Virus record (IMG/VR): IMGVR_UViG_3300024356_000616
Location: 1 to 50,466 of that record
Source: a virus
Direction: 5' to 3' (one strand)
Length of the DNA: 50,466 nt
Under the pieces are notes generated by a model. That model was given only the letters and a program-made list of their open reading frames with translations. It was not told the DNA's origin and made no database searches. Positions 42,960 through 49,767 of the stretch are shown here, piece by piece. Numbering within the stretch: the stretch's first letter is position 1; every line of letters begins with the position of its first letter. A program made the position numbers and the translations under genes.

Positions 42960-43178
42960 TTATCCCTGCTCTTCTTCCCTGCCATCTCCAACCTCCAAAA
43001 TATTTGGACAGTGCTCAGCTAATTCGAGAACATTGGTATCCCATGGGTAATGTCGCAGCAATGTCTTAGCTTTATTCCTGATGTGCTTTGGAGCACCTTT
43101 GTACGCACCATTGGAAAGATTTACAAGAAACTCCCTCGTGCTCACTAAGGCATGTGCTCGTTGTGCAGGTGTTGTCAC
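42960..43178 (-). CDS. BPSL0761-family small protein
   Basis: A 72-aa protein resembling the BPSL0761 family: MTT.AQR..AL..TREFL near the start, then a KHIRNKAKTLLRHYPWDTNV segment with the RxxA.xLLRHYP motif. The family is helical, of unknown function, and common in phage and genomic-island DNA. It starts with GTG overlapping the primase-helicase stop (GTGA), so it is coupled to it. Confidence 0.75.
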   Translation of the reverse strand: MTTPAQRAHALVSTREFLVNLSNGAYKGAPKHIRNKAKTLLRHYPWDTNVLELAEHCPNILEVGDGREEEQG

Positions 43179-44905
43179 TTCTCAGACCTACCCTTCCACG
43201 TCAACTTGGTATCCTGCCAAGAAGTACCACACTCAGTGAATCCAAAGGCCCAAGATGGTTGCTTAGGTGCAAGATTGTTCTTAACCTGCCCTAATACACG
43301 ATCATCACTGTCGTCATCTTGAATCATGTACAAACACACTCTGGATGCAGCAACGATTGCAATGGATCCAGAACCCCTGTACATCTGTGATACACCAACA
43401 GACTGCTTGGTGAGGTGACGTATCATCAGGACACACGCTCCGGTGCGCTCTGCCATTTTGCTCAGTGGGCTCAACACTTGGCGTATGTTTTGGTCCTTGT
43501 ACGAATCCACATCATCCCCAAGGAATGCAAGTAGTGGATCCATCACCACCAGTACTATTCCGAGTGATTCAATGATTTGCTCAAGCTCACCAATCTTTTG
43601 AGGAAAAGTTGGGTGCACTTCCCAGAAGTACACTTTGGATAAATCCGCACCTGCTGCACGCATCCTTGGTACAGTAATTCTTCCCGGATCGTCTTCTGCG
43701 CTTAGAAACAAAACACTACCACAAGTTGGTTTTGTGGAGGTTCCCGGAAATGGTGTGCAAGTGGTTATGCGCATGGCTATGTCAGCGCACAGTGTGCTCT
43801 TGCCCAGACTTGGATCACCCTCAAGTACAACAAGCATTCCCTTGGGTAACCAACCGTGCCACACCCACTCTACAGGTAAGGTCTTGTAATCTGATGCAGG
43901 TCTTACGCCCTTAATTGCAGTATCGGAAGGAATCTTTTCTATTGTGGTTATTTCACATCCTGCAAGAAGAGCATCGTCTATTCCCTTGTATTCGGGATTC
44001 CAGACCTCTATTAGGGTCTGGAACCCCTCATTCTTCAGTGCATAGTAGAAGTCAGTTAGTGCTGCCTTCACGTTTGCATTACTCTGCCAGTCAGAGTCAA
44101 ATGCAATTCGCACTGATTGTGCACCGAGGTTGCGGAGAACTGGGAGTGCTGTTGACCAGTTGTTTACTCCAGCAACCCCGATAGTCAGGGTTGTATCATC
44201 CACACAGCAGGCAATTTCACATTTTAGCACACCCTCTGTAACTCGCACAGATGTGCGAGTATTTCTTTCAAGTGCCTGCCATGGCACATGTGCGAAACTC
44301 TTCGCAGAGGTGTCTCCAGTAAACCAAATGTACTTTGGTGTACTGTTTGTCAAAATCTGGAAACCGCACACTTCCTGCTTTTCATTCATCACAGGAAGAA
44401 GTATTCCAGACTGTGCCTTTATGCGTGCACCATTTGGTGTACTGCAAAATCCCGGCACACTGTATAAATCATCACCAAACTCCTCGAACAACTGAATAAC
44501 ACTGCGCCTTGTAACGGAATCAGCTAATGAACGGAACCCACCCAAACAAATCCATTCATCAACTAATCCCCTTGATGCAAGCAAGTCTTTATCACAAGGC
44601 GACAGTTGTGCGCATTGAATAAACCTCTTAAAAACCATGTTCCACAGTGAATAGTCATCCTGTGGGAACAAATCTTTCCACTCAAGCTCCAGAGCATGCA
44701 GGATATCCAACTGCTTACAACCTGCATGGCACTTCAGTACTATCGCACCATCTTTCTGCCTTATCGTCAGAGATGGTGAACTATCCTCATGTGCAGGACA
44801 GCACGCCTTCCACTCAGTACCACTACGGCTTACCTTTTCCAATTTTCCCAGCACTAAATCCATCGCAGTGCTTTTCGTTCCACTCTGTTTGCTGCTTAAA
44901 AACAT
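43175..44905 (-). CDS. Primase-helicase (CHC2 zinc finger, TOPRIM, RecA-like ATPase)
   Basis: A 576-aa replication protein. The N-terminal CHC2 zinc finger has Cys36, His39, Cys59 and Cys63. A TOPRIM/DUF3854-like middle follows, with Glu224 in VTEG and Asp270/Asp272 in FDSDW. The C-terminal RepA/RecA-like ATPase has Walker A GDPSLGKS at 363-370 and Walker B VLVVMDP with Asp456. It would make primers and unwind DNA. AGGAGAG precedes the ATG. Single-protein primase-helicases of this kind are usual in phages with a T7-style polymerase, which lies 2.5 kb downstream. Confidence 0.92.
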   Translation of the reverse strand: MFLSSKQSGTKSTAMDLVLGKLEKVSRSGTEWKACCPAHEDSSPSLTIRQKDGAIVLKCHAGCKQLDILHALELEWKDLFPQDDYSLWNMVFKRFIQCAQLSPCDKDLLASRGLVDEWICLGGFRSLADSVTRRSVIQLFEEFGDDLYSVPGFCSTPNGARIKAQSGILLPVMNEKQEVCGFQILTNSTPKYIWFTGDTSAKSFAHVPWQALERNTRTSVRVTEGVLKCEIACCVDDTTLTIGVAGVNNWSTALPVLRNLGAQSVRIAFDSDWQSNANVKAALTDFYYALKNEGFQTLIEVWNPEYKGIDDALLAGCEITTIEKIPSDTAIKGVRPASDYKTLPVEWVWHGWLPKGMLVVLEGDPSLGKSTLCADIAMRITTCTPFPGTSTKPTCGSVLFLSAEDDPGRITVPRMRAAGADLSKVYFWEVHPTFPQKIGELEQIIESLGIVLVVMDPLLAFLGDDVDSYKDQNIRQVLSPLSKMAERTGACVLMIRHLTKQSVGVSQMYRGSGSIAIVAASRVCLYMIQDDDSDDRVLGQVKNNLAPKQPSWAFGFTECGTSWQDTKLTWKGRSEK

Positions 44906-45194
44906 CTTCTAACTCTCCTACATCCAACTGGTAACCACTCAAACGGTTGCACTCCCGGCTGTGGTGTATAGCAAGTTTCCTCAAATTCTCTGCCAATTCA
45001 GCTATGGCTAGGTAATACGCACATCCATTCACAAAAAACGGTTTTCCGCTGTCTTTGCTGGAATACTCCTGCACCAGTTCCTTATACACATGAATGCAAC
45101 TACTTTGCATCTTGTGCAGCTTTTCAGCCCATCCGAGAACTACGATGCCAAAAGCATTCAGAGTATCTTTGTCTTCTTTGGTTTTTAAATACAT
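44823..45194 (-). CDS. Hypothetical helical protein upstream of the primase-helicase
   Basis: A 123-aa protein, mostly helical (LNAFGIVVLGWAEKLHKMQSSCIHVYKELVQEY), with a Lys/Gly-rich end. Start choice is uncertain: the ATG at 45,192-45,194 has no Shine-Dalgarno sequence and follows a strong hairpin, but a 15-codon leader frame with a perfect GGAGG ends 10 bases into this gene, so re-initiation could explain it. A longer in-frame reading to 45,278 overlaps the upstream gene. Unknown function; it overlaps the primase-helicase start by 83 bases. Confidence 0.6.
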   Translation of the reverse strand: MYLKTKEDKDTLNAFGIVVLGWAEKLHKMQSSCIHVYKELVQEYSSKDSGKPFFVNGCAYYLAIAELAENLRKLAIHHSRECNRLSGYQLDVGELEDVFKQQTEWNEKHCDGFSAGKIGKGKP

Positions 45195-45232
45195 TGTGTT
45201 TGTGAGTGGGGGCGCAGGGGATACGCCCCCAT
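45185..45232 (-). CDS. Possible leader peptide for translational coupling
   Basis: A 15-codon frame (MGAYPLRPHSQTQCI) with GGAGG six bases before its ATG. It runs through the 13-bp hairpin at 45,202-45,236 and stops ten bases into the following gene, whose ATG lacks its own ribosome site. Ribosomes reading the leader would open the hairpin and could re-initiate. It is short and may be chance, but the arrangement fits coupling well. Confidence 0.4.
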   Translation of the reverse strand: MGAYPLRPHSQTQCI

Positions 45233-45236
45233 TCAC
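45202..45236. promoter_or_regulatory. Strong intergenic hairpin
   Basis: A 13-bp stem with one G-T pair (GGGGGCG / CGCCCCC core) and a 9-base loop, without a T run. It lies between two genes of the early operon and inside the leader frame, so an attenuator or mRNA-processing role is more likely than termination. Confidence 0.55.
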
Positions 45237-45246
45237 TACCTCCGTG

Positions 45247-45831
45247 TTAGAATGGTGTACGCTCTCTCCTTGGCGCATTTTGGAATGTCTTTACAACCTT
45301 CTTGGTTTTAACTGGTGGTGGCGCAGGAATTTCCTCATCCTCAGAAACAACCACCGCATCATCATGCTCAACCTGCTCTTCTTCCTCTGGTGCATCTTCT
45401 TCCTCCTGAAGTAGTTTTTCCTGCTCTCGTTTAAACAACTTTTCAAACCTTGAAAGAGTTGCATTTCCCATTTTTGCACTTGGTTTTTGTGCTGGATAAA
45501 GTCCAATTCTCTCCCGCACAATTCCCTTGTGATCATCTGCATGTTTGATGCTAACCTTCACTGGTGTACCAATCATTCCACTTTCCTCCTCATGCTCAAG
45601 AGCAAGACCAGAAAGTTGGGTGCTGTGGTATCCCAACTCCCTGATCGACTTCACCGTGTATGGTAGTGCACGTTCAGTCAACCATAGAAGAACCCTGCGC
45701 TCTACCTCCACACCGTGCGCATTGATAAGGACATCAAACACCACACATGGCGTTTTCTTATCCCCAATCTCAGTGAGATCATGGCCCACAATTTTTCCGT
45801 TGTAATTTCCCACAGCAATCAAATCAGACAT
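45247..45831 (-). CDS. Putative single-stranded-DNA-binding/replication accessory protein
   Basis: A 194-aa protein with a beta-rich N-terminal 120 residues compatible with an OB fold (GNYNGKIVGHDLTEIG, TPCVVFDVLINAHG, VKVSIKHADD), a very acidic stretch (about 145-168), and a Pro/Lys/Arg-rich C-terminus. OB fold plus acidic region resembles phage single-strand-binding proteins such as T7 gp2.5, in which an acidic tail recruits other replication proteins. It lies between the RecT-like and primase-helicase genes, which supports this. No definite motif proves it. Confidence 0.6.
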   Translation of the reverse strand: MSDLIAVGNYNGKIVGHDLTEIGDKKTPCVVFDVLINAHGVEVERRVLLWLTERALPYTVKSIRELGYHSTQLSGLALEHEEESGMIGTPVKVSIKHADDHKGIVRERIGLYPAQKPSAKMGNATLSRFEKLFKREQEKLLQEEEDAPEEEEQVEHDDAVVVSEDEEIPAPPPVKTKKVVKTFQNAPRRERTPF

Positions 45832-45833
45832 TG

Positions 45834-46565
45834 TTACTCTCCTTTAGATGAATTGACAAATTGGATTGCACGCTTGAATTCCGGTTCTGTAATACTTTCA
45901 ATGCTTTGGATTCCGAGGTTTTTGCAGAGCTTTGGAACTGCAATACCTCGCTCTGCACACATTGAAAGAAGTTTGTACCTATCCTCAACACTGACCTCAG
46001 AGGATGGAACAAAAGTTTTCTCCTCTCTCTCATCATCGAACACGTCTTCATCACTCACAGCACCTCCAAGTTCCTCAGATGTGTACAGAGGAAATACTGA
46101 AACATCAGGACAAAATGCACGCCCACCAGCAGTAATGCAGCGTGCAAACAACATCGACTTTGGATATTTGACCCAGTTATCTTTTGAGGTAAGTCCGGCT
46201 TTACGTGCATCCTCAATGGTGTAAGTCCACGTACCGCACTCCTCACCATCCTCAAAAAACATCAATGTGCATTCCTTCTCACTGAGCACTTTTGGCCTGT
46301 AGTTGTAACGTGGCCTAGACTTTTTAATCATGGATGCAACAAGGTTAGCTGAGAAGGTTGGAGTACCCTGCACAATTTGAATATTCTTCAAGCTTGCAGC
46401 AGCACCAAGGCCAACTTCCCGGCCTATCATGATGCGGACAACCGCACTAGCTGCATCCCTTACATCCTTGTAAAGTCCACTCTTCACAGCATTGTTCGCA
46501 AATCTTTCAACTTCAGAAATGCTGTTTAAAGCAATATCATTCTTTAGGACCAATGCATTAGACAT
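45834..46565 (-). CDS. RecT/Redβ-like single-strand annealing protein
   Basis: A 243-aa protein whose first 170 residues match a RecT-related phage recombination family: VVRIMIGREVGLGAAASLKNIQIVQG, TFSANLVASMIK, a strand-rich middle with DARKAGL, NWVKYP and MLFARCIT, then CPDV and YTSEELGG. It would anneal complementary single strands after exonuclease resection. The C-terminal 70 residues are acidic then helical and may contact the nuclease or single-strand-binding protein. AAGGAG precedes the ATG. Confidence 0.72.
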   Translation of the reverse strand: MSNALVLKNDIALNSISEVERFANNAVKSGLYKDVRDAASAVVRIMIGREVGLGAAASLKNIQIVQGTPTFSANLVASMIKKSRPRYNYRPKVLSEKECTLMFFEDGEECGTWTYTIEDARKAGLTSKDNWVKYPKSMLFARCITAGGRAFCPDVSVFPLYTSEELGGAVSDEDVFDDEREEKTFVPSSEVSVEDRYKLLSMCAERGIAVPKLCKNLGIQSIESITEPEFKRAIQFVNSSKGE

Positions 46566-46918
46566 TATTCTTCTCCTTCGTATTTTGGTATTCCGCCGGG
46601 CGCAAGATATTCAAGCGAACTATAATGCACAAAAACTACTTGCTGTCTTCCACTGCAAGGTTCACCCTGACCTTGGAAAGATGTGTTAATAGGATTGTCG
46701 AGTTTTACTAGGTAACCACTAGCAAGAGAGTCACCATGGTAGTAGCACACAAGACCTGAGCACACCTTGCCGTGCACCACTTCTGCGGGGTTGTTTTCAA
46801 ACAACCCCCAGACGTGAACATCGCAGTAGAGTGGTAAAAAGTCTTGGATACCCACCACATTTGTTTCGCCAGCTTGAACTGGTGCATCATCCAGTGCCAC
46901 ATCAATTGACTCTTGCAT
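46565..46918 (-). CDS. Hypothetical early protein
   Basis: A 117-aa protein behind GAGGAG. Composition is strand-rich with Tyr, Gly and Val, and three or four Cys (YCDVHVWG, CSGLVCYYHGD). No membrane segment. No family recognised. Its start overlaps the previous small gene and its stop overlaps the RecT-like start, so it is made with the recombination proteins. Confidence 0.65.
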   Translation of the reverse strand: MQESIDVALDDAPVQAGETNVVGIQDFLPLYCDVHVWGLFENNPAEVVHGKVCSGLVCYYHGDSLASGYLVKLDNPINTSFQGQGEPCSGRQQVVFVHYSSLEYLAPGGIPKYEGEE

Positions 46919-47024
46919 CTTCGCACTCCTCTAAAATCTTCTTGTTTGTCAGAACACTTGTTTCAAATTCCCACCTGTCGTAATCTTCGTATCCACCACA
47001 ATCGCACTGTTCTTGCTCGTCCAT
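46902..47024 (-). CDS. Very small acidic protein
   Basis: A 40-aa frame with a strong ribosome site (GAGGTGGAG) and start coupled by overlap (TAATG) to the previous stop. It is acidic with a CDCGG N-terminal pair. No family recognised. Its length is below usual thresholds, but it fits exactly between two genes of the operon and overlaps both. Confidence 0.6.
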   Translation of the reverse strand: MDEQEQCDCGGYEDYDRWEFETSVLTNKKILEECEDARVN

Positions 47025-47428
47025 TACTCCACCTCACTTTCTGGGTAGAGTTCAATTCCTTGGCGCACAAGTTCTTCGCTTAACGCCTGATCCTGCATTT
47101 CGCAGGAGTAAATAGTTTCATGTTCCCAATTCTCACCCCACGTTGGTGTGTAGATGGTGTACACGTTCCCTGTGATGGATGAGTGCAATGCTGCATCAAC
47201 CCCATCGGCTTCGAGCAAGAAGATTCGCACCCTGTCTGGTCGCATCGAGCACATGGTTGCTTTAATAGATTCTCGTTGGTTGGAAACGATGCAGTTGAGA
47301 CATTCAAGGAATCTGTACCACTGGTCGTTTGCCAAACTTGGGCGCAGGTTGCGCAATGCGTGAACAATCCGATCTGCAACAAAATAGCGAACATTCTTAT
47401 TAACCACCTTTTCACAAACAGCACTCAT
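47024..47428 (-). CDS. First gene of the early operon, hypothetical
   Basis: A 134-aa protein with the AGGAGTGCTGC start context shared with the genes at 33,832 and 38,273. The first half is helical and basic (VADRIVHALRNLRPSLANDQWYRFLECLNCIV); the second half is acidic with strands (VRIFLLEADGVD, NVYTIYTPTWG). No family recognised. It is the first product after the divergent control region, so a host-takeover or early regulatory role is likely. Confidence 0.65.
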   Translation of the reverse strand: MSAVCEKVVNKNVRYFVADRIVHALRNLRPSLANDQWYRFLECLNCIVSNQRESIKATMCSMRPDRVRIFLLEADGVDAALHSSITGNVYTIYTPTWGENWEHETIYSCEMQDQALSEELVRQGIELYPESEVE

Positions 47429-47481
47429 AGCAGCACTCCTAAACTTTGTTCTACAGCCATCACTGCGATGGTTGTATGATC

Positions 47482-47509
47482 AATCTACAAACATATTCGG
47501 CAGACGCAA
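47482..47509 (-). promoter_or_regulatory. Early-operon promoter
   Basis: Minus strand TTGCGT, 16-bp spacer, TAGATT. TGCCGA sits in the spacer (47,497-47,502), a word also seen at three other phage promoters. An inverted repeat TTGTA/TACAA (47,472-47,490) overlaps the -10. Confidence 0.55.
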
Positions 47510-47563
47510 TATAAAAAACCTTGTAATTTTTTCAAAATGTCGCAAAACCCTTGCAGACATAGT

Positions 47564-47592
47564 GTTTTTCTGCTAAAAATTTTTTCTGAGAG
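47564..47592 (+). promoter_or_regulatory. Possible promoter for the regulator gene
   Basis: Near these positions the plus strand reads TTGCAG, 17-bp spacer and TAAAAA, ending about 40 bases before the ATG of the ribbon-helix-helix gene. Weak -10 match. Confidence 0.4.
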
Positions 47593-47624
47593 TGCTGCTA
47601 ACATGTGTAAAGGAGTGCAAGTAG

Positions 47625-47822
47625 ATGTCGCCTAAAAACCCACCAGAAAAAAGTGGCGAAGATGAAACAACCACTGTTCGTGTACGGCGTAAAACGCTGC
47701 ATTTAATGCAGATAATTGCAGCTTGGAAGAACCTTACCCTGACGGATTATTTAGATCACCTGATGCGAGAACAGGGTACAAAAGACCTAGATTCCATGAA
47801 AAAGAACATTCACACCCTGTAG
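47625..47822 (+). CDS. Ribbon-helix-helix-type regulator
   Basis: A 65-aa protein with the Arc/CopG pattern: a strand TTVRVRRKTLHL (about residues 16-27) that would lie in the DNA groove, then two helices (MQIIAAWKNL and TDYLDHLMREQ). Such proteins bind palindromic operators as dimers. AAGGAGTGC precedes the ATG. It is divergent from the early operon, is followed at once by a terminator, and is the only recognisable regulator in the phage, so it is the candidate lysogeny repressor. Confidence 0.68.
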   Translation: MSPKNPPEKSGEDETTTVRVRRKTLHLMQIIAAWKNLTLTDYLDHLMREQGTKDLDSMKKNIHTL

Positions 47823-47835
47823 GAAAGTGCAAATA

Positions 47836-47868
47836 AAAACCCCGGCCCTAAAAAGCCGGGGTTTTTTT
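47836..47868. terminator. Strong terminator after the regulator gene
   Basis: Perfect stem AAAACCCCGGC / GCCGGGGTTTT with a run of seven T on the plus strand; it can also act on the minus strand. Confidence 0.92.
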
Positions 47869-47883
47869 ACGTCTGTGTGAGTA

Positions 47884-47939
47884 ACTTCTTAGAGTAAGTT
47901 AAAAAAGAATATATTCTTTTTTAACTTACTCTAAGAAGT
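47884..47939. repeat. 56-bp perfect palindrome
   Basis: Two 28-bp arms (47,884-47,911 and 47,912-47,939) are exact reverse complements with no spacer; every pair was checked. The centre is AATATATT. It lies between the last phage gene's terminator and the integrase arm-type repeats. Confidence 0.95.
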
Positions 47940-47957
47940 ACTAAGTGTACTTAGTGC

Positions 47958-47985
47958 AATATAGAGTAATATAGAGTAATATATA
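47958..47985. repeat. AATATAGAGT tandem repeat
   Basis: A 10-bp unit repeated about 2.6 times in the attachment region. The period equals one helical turn, so a DNA-bending or excisionase site is possible. Confidence 0.6.
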
Positions 47986-48006
47986 AAAGCAAATATCGTG
48001 CCAATT

Positions 48007-48039
48007 TGTACAGTGACGTACAGTAAATGTACAGTAAAC
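48007..48039. repeat. Three-copy GTACAGT arm-type array
   Basis: GTACAGT occurs at 48,008, 48,018 and 48,029, spaced 10 and 11 bp. The last copy extends to TGTACAGTAAAC, identical to 15-26. Helically phased repeats beside an attachment core are typical of integrase arm-type sites. Confidence 0.65.
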
Positions 48040-48057
48040 CACCTCAAACAAGCAAAA

Positions 48058-48092
48058 ATGCACTTCCAAACAAAATGTTTAAAGAAGTGCAT
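48058..48092. repeat. ATGCACTTC inverted repeat
   Basis: Perfect 9-bp arms separated by 17 bases, in the right attachment region. It may be a protein-binding site or a weak hairpin. Confidence 0.5.
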
Positions 48093-48131
48093 AAGTTCAA
48101 TAACAGCAAGCTTTTACGGCCCGTGAATATA

Positions 48132-48175
48132 TGCGCCCGGTAAGATTCGAACCTACGACCCTCGGTTTAGGAACC
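48132..48175 (-). other. Attachment core: 3' half of tRNA-Arg(CCU)
   Basis: On the minus strand the sequence carries anticodon loop TTCCTAA (anticodon CCT at 48,069-71 in the 48,1xx numbering, that is plus 48,169-48,171), a 5-base 3' anticodon stem, a GGGTC variable loop, a T arm with TTCGAAT and 5-bp stem, then CGGGCGC and discriminator A. No D arm or 5' acceptor strand follows to the right, so the tRNA is not intact here. Presence beside integrase arm-type repeats marks the core of the right attachment site. Confidence 0.75.
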
Positions 48176-48598
48176 AGAGAACTCGATACGCTGAAACCCT
48201 TTGTAAATAAGCATATTCCGCACATACCGGAAGGGGTGGGAGACCAAAAAGGAGACCAAGAATTTCTGAACTCAAAGCTCTTGGAGCTTAACTTTGCCTG
48301 GCCAAGCCTTCCAACAGCAATCAAGATGCTTATAGTTTCTATTTTCCTGAAAAGCCGGGAGGGTAGTCCTTGCCAAGGCTAGGCTGATTGAGGTTTGTCG
48401 GTATTGCGACAAGCCTTTTCTAGGAGGGGACCTTCCTGGTAAAGCATGGATACCTTTGGCGCTTAGTTCAATTCCTAAATCCGCCCATTGATAATTCAGG
48501 TAACTTAATTCCCTACCAACCCGCGTCATAATCTGCTGGCCAAGCCATATGGTTTAGCTGCCTTCAACCATGGGCATGCATGGTGGCAGGAGGATCTT
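48176..48598. other. Junction region without a clear gene
   Basis: 423 bases between the half-tRNA and the MoxR-type gene. A plus-strand frame ending at 48,382 reads through the half-tRNA and is not credible as a whole; its second part could be the end of a disrupted gene. A hairpin at 48,391-48,416 (10-bp arms, one mismatch) followed by TTTTC looks like a terminator for such a gene. No tRNA 5' half, promoter or repeat of phage type was found to the right. Confidence 0.5.
48391..48419 (+). terminator. Possible terminator in the junction region
   Basis: AGGTTTGTCG / CGACAAGCCT arms with a 6-base loop and one mismatch, followed by TTTT. It implies a plus-strand gene once ended just to the left. 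Confidence 0.5.
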
Positions 48599-49747
48599 AT
48601 GAACGCAGTTTTAACTTCTAGGCCTATCAAGCAGGAAAACCCACTAACCGTCCAGGACAAGTTTCAAAGCACCCGTAAAGAGCTTTCCAATTCGCTTATT
48701 GAACGCCAGGAGGAAATCGATCTTGCATTGACGTGTCTTCTGGCCAGCGAGCACCTGCTTCTGGTAGGGCCTCCGGGTACGGGTAAGTCTTTGCTAGTTG
48801 ATAGTCTCATGCAATGGATGCATGGGAGCAAATTCGTATATCTGTTAAACCGCTTTACGATGCCAGAAGAGCTTTTAGGCATGTACAGCCTTTCGGAGCT
48901 GAAGTCTGATCGGTTTGTACGGATAACCCAAGGCAAACTTCCCGAGGCGCAGTTTTGCTTCTTGGACGAGATATTTCGGGGTTCACCTGCGATTTTGAAT
49001 ATTCTTTTGAAGATTCTCAACGAAAGAACATTTGATAAAGGCGATGGTATTCAACGCAGAGTTCCCTTGGAACTCTGCGTGGCAGCGGCCAATGACTACC
49101 CTCAAGGGGATGAGGCTAAAAGCTTGGGTGCGCTCTTGGACCGCTTTCTGGTACGTAAAACCGTTCAACCGATTAAAACGAAGAATGGCAGGCAAAAGCT
49201 TCTTTGGGCTAACAGCCTGGCGGAGCTGTCCACTTCTCTGGCTAAGCCTGAACTTGAGGCAGCCAGGCTGGATGCCCAAGGGCTGGATTGGTCCAAGGAA
49301 GCAATGGATGCCCTGGAGAACATTCTTCAAGACCTAGCCAGGGAGGGCGTGGTTATTGGGGATCGCAGGCAGGCAAAGTCAGTGGTTTTGGTAAGGGCTT
49401 ATGCCTGGCTTCAGGGCGCAAGCGAGGTACTTCCAGAGCATTTGGAAGTCCTGCAGCATGTGCTTTGGACAGAACCCACTAAAGAGCCTGCCAAGGTAAA
49501 GAGTGCCATTCTCAAGCATGCCTCACCCACGGGCATGAAGGTAACGGGGTTGCTTTCCGAGGCACAGGAAGTGCTGGAAGGCTGTAATCCTGCCGACCTG
49601 GCTCAGGCAGCGACCACAGCCGCCAAGCTGACTGAGGTTCAGAAGAAGCTTTCTAGCTTGAAGAAGTCTGAACGGGTCAGAGAGGCTCTAGACTTCGTCA
49701 AGAACCAGATTCAGCAGCTTCGCCTCAAAAGTTTGGATTCCATCTAA
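48599..49747 (+). CDS. MoxR/RavA-type AAA+ ATPase
   Basis: A 382-aa chromosomal ATPase of the MoxR/RavA class. Walker A GPPGTGKS at 57-64, the MoxR signature NRFTMPEELLG near 84-94, Walker B FLDE at 121-124, sensor-like AAANDYP near 161-167 and an LLDRF arginine-finger segment near 180. Such ATPases act as chaperones that load metals or activate partner complexes, together with a VWA-domain protein encoded next door. GGAGG lies six bases before the ATG. Codon use and GC are higher than in the phage, and TGCA tetramers are not enriched. Confidence 0.93.
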   Translation: MNAVLTSRPIKQENPLTVQDKFQSTRKELSNSLIERQEEIDLALTCLLASEHLLLVGPPGTGKSLLVDSLMQWMHGSKFVYLLNRFTMPEELLGMYSLSELKSDRFVRITQGKLPEAQFCFLDEIFRGSPAILNILLKILNERTFDKGDGIQRRVPLELCVAAANDYPQGDEAKSLGALLDRFLVRKTVQPIKTKNGRQKLLWANSLAELSTSLAKPELEAARLDAQGLDWSKEAMDALENILQDLAREGVVIGDRRQAKSVVLVRAYAWLQGASEVLPEHLEVLQHVLWTEPTKEPAKVKSAILKHASPTGMKVTGLLSEAQEVLEGCNPADLAQAATTAAKLTEVQKKLSSLKKSERVREALDFVKNQIQQLRLKSLDSI

Positions 49748-49767
49748 TTGTACTTACCCATTTCTTA

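Noticed and set aside
47884-47939. Protelomerase target site and linear plasmid-prophage
   Set aside because: No protelomerase-like gene is visible, and the integrase with att features points to integration. Kept only as an alternative for the palindrome.
48097-48324. 75-aa minus-strand frame across the half-tRNA
   Set aside because: It translates the tRNA itself and has no ribosome site.
48131-48382. 83-aa plus-strand frame across the half-tRNA
   Set aside because: Its start is the antisense of tRNA sequence, a known annotation artefact; only the far end might be a gene remnant.
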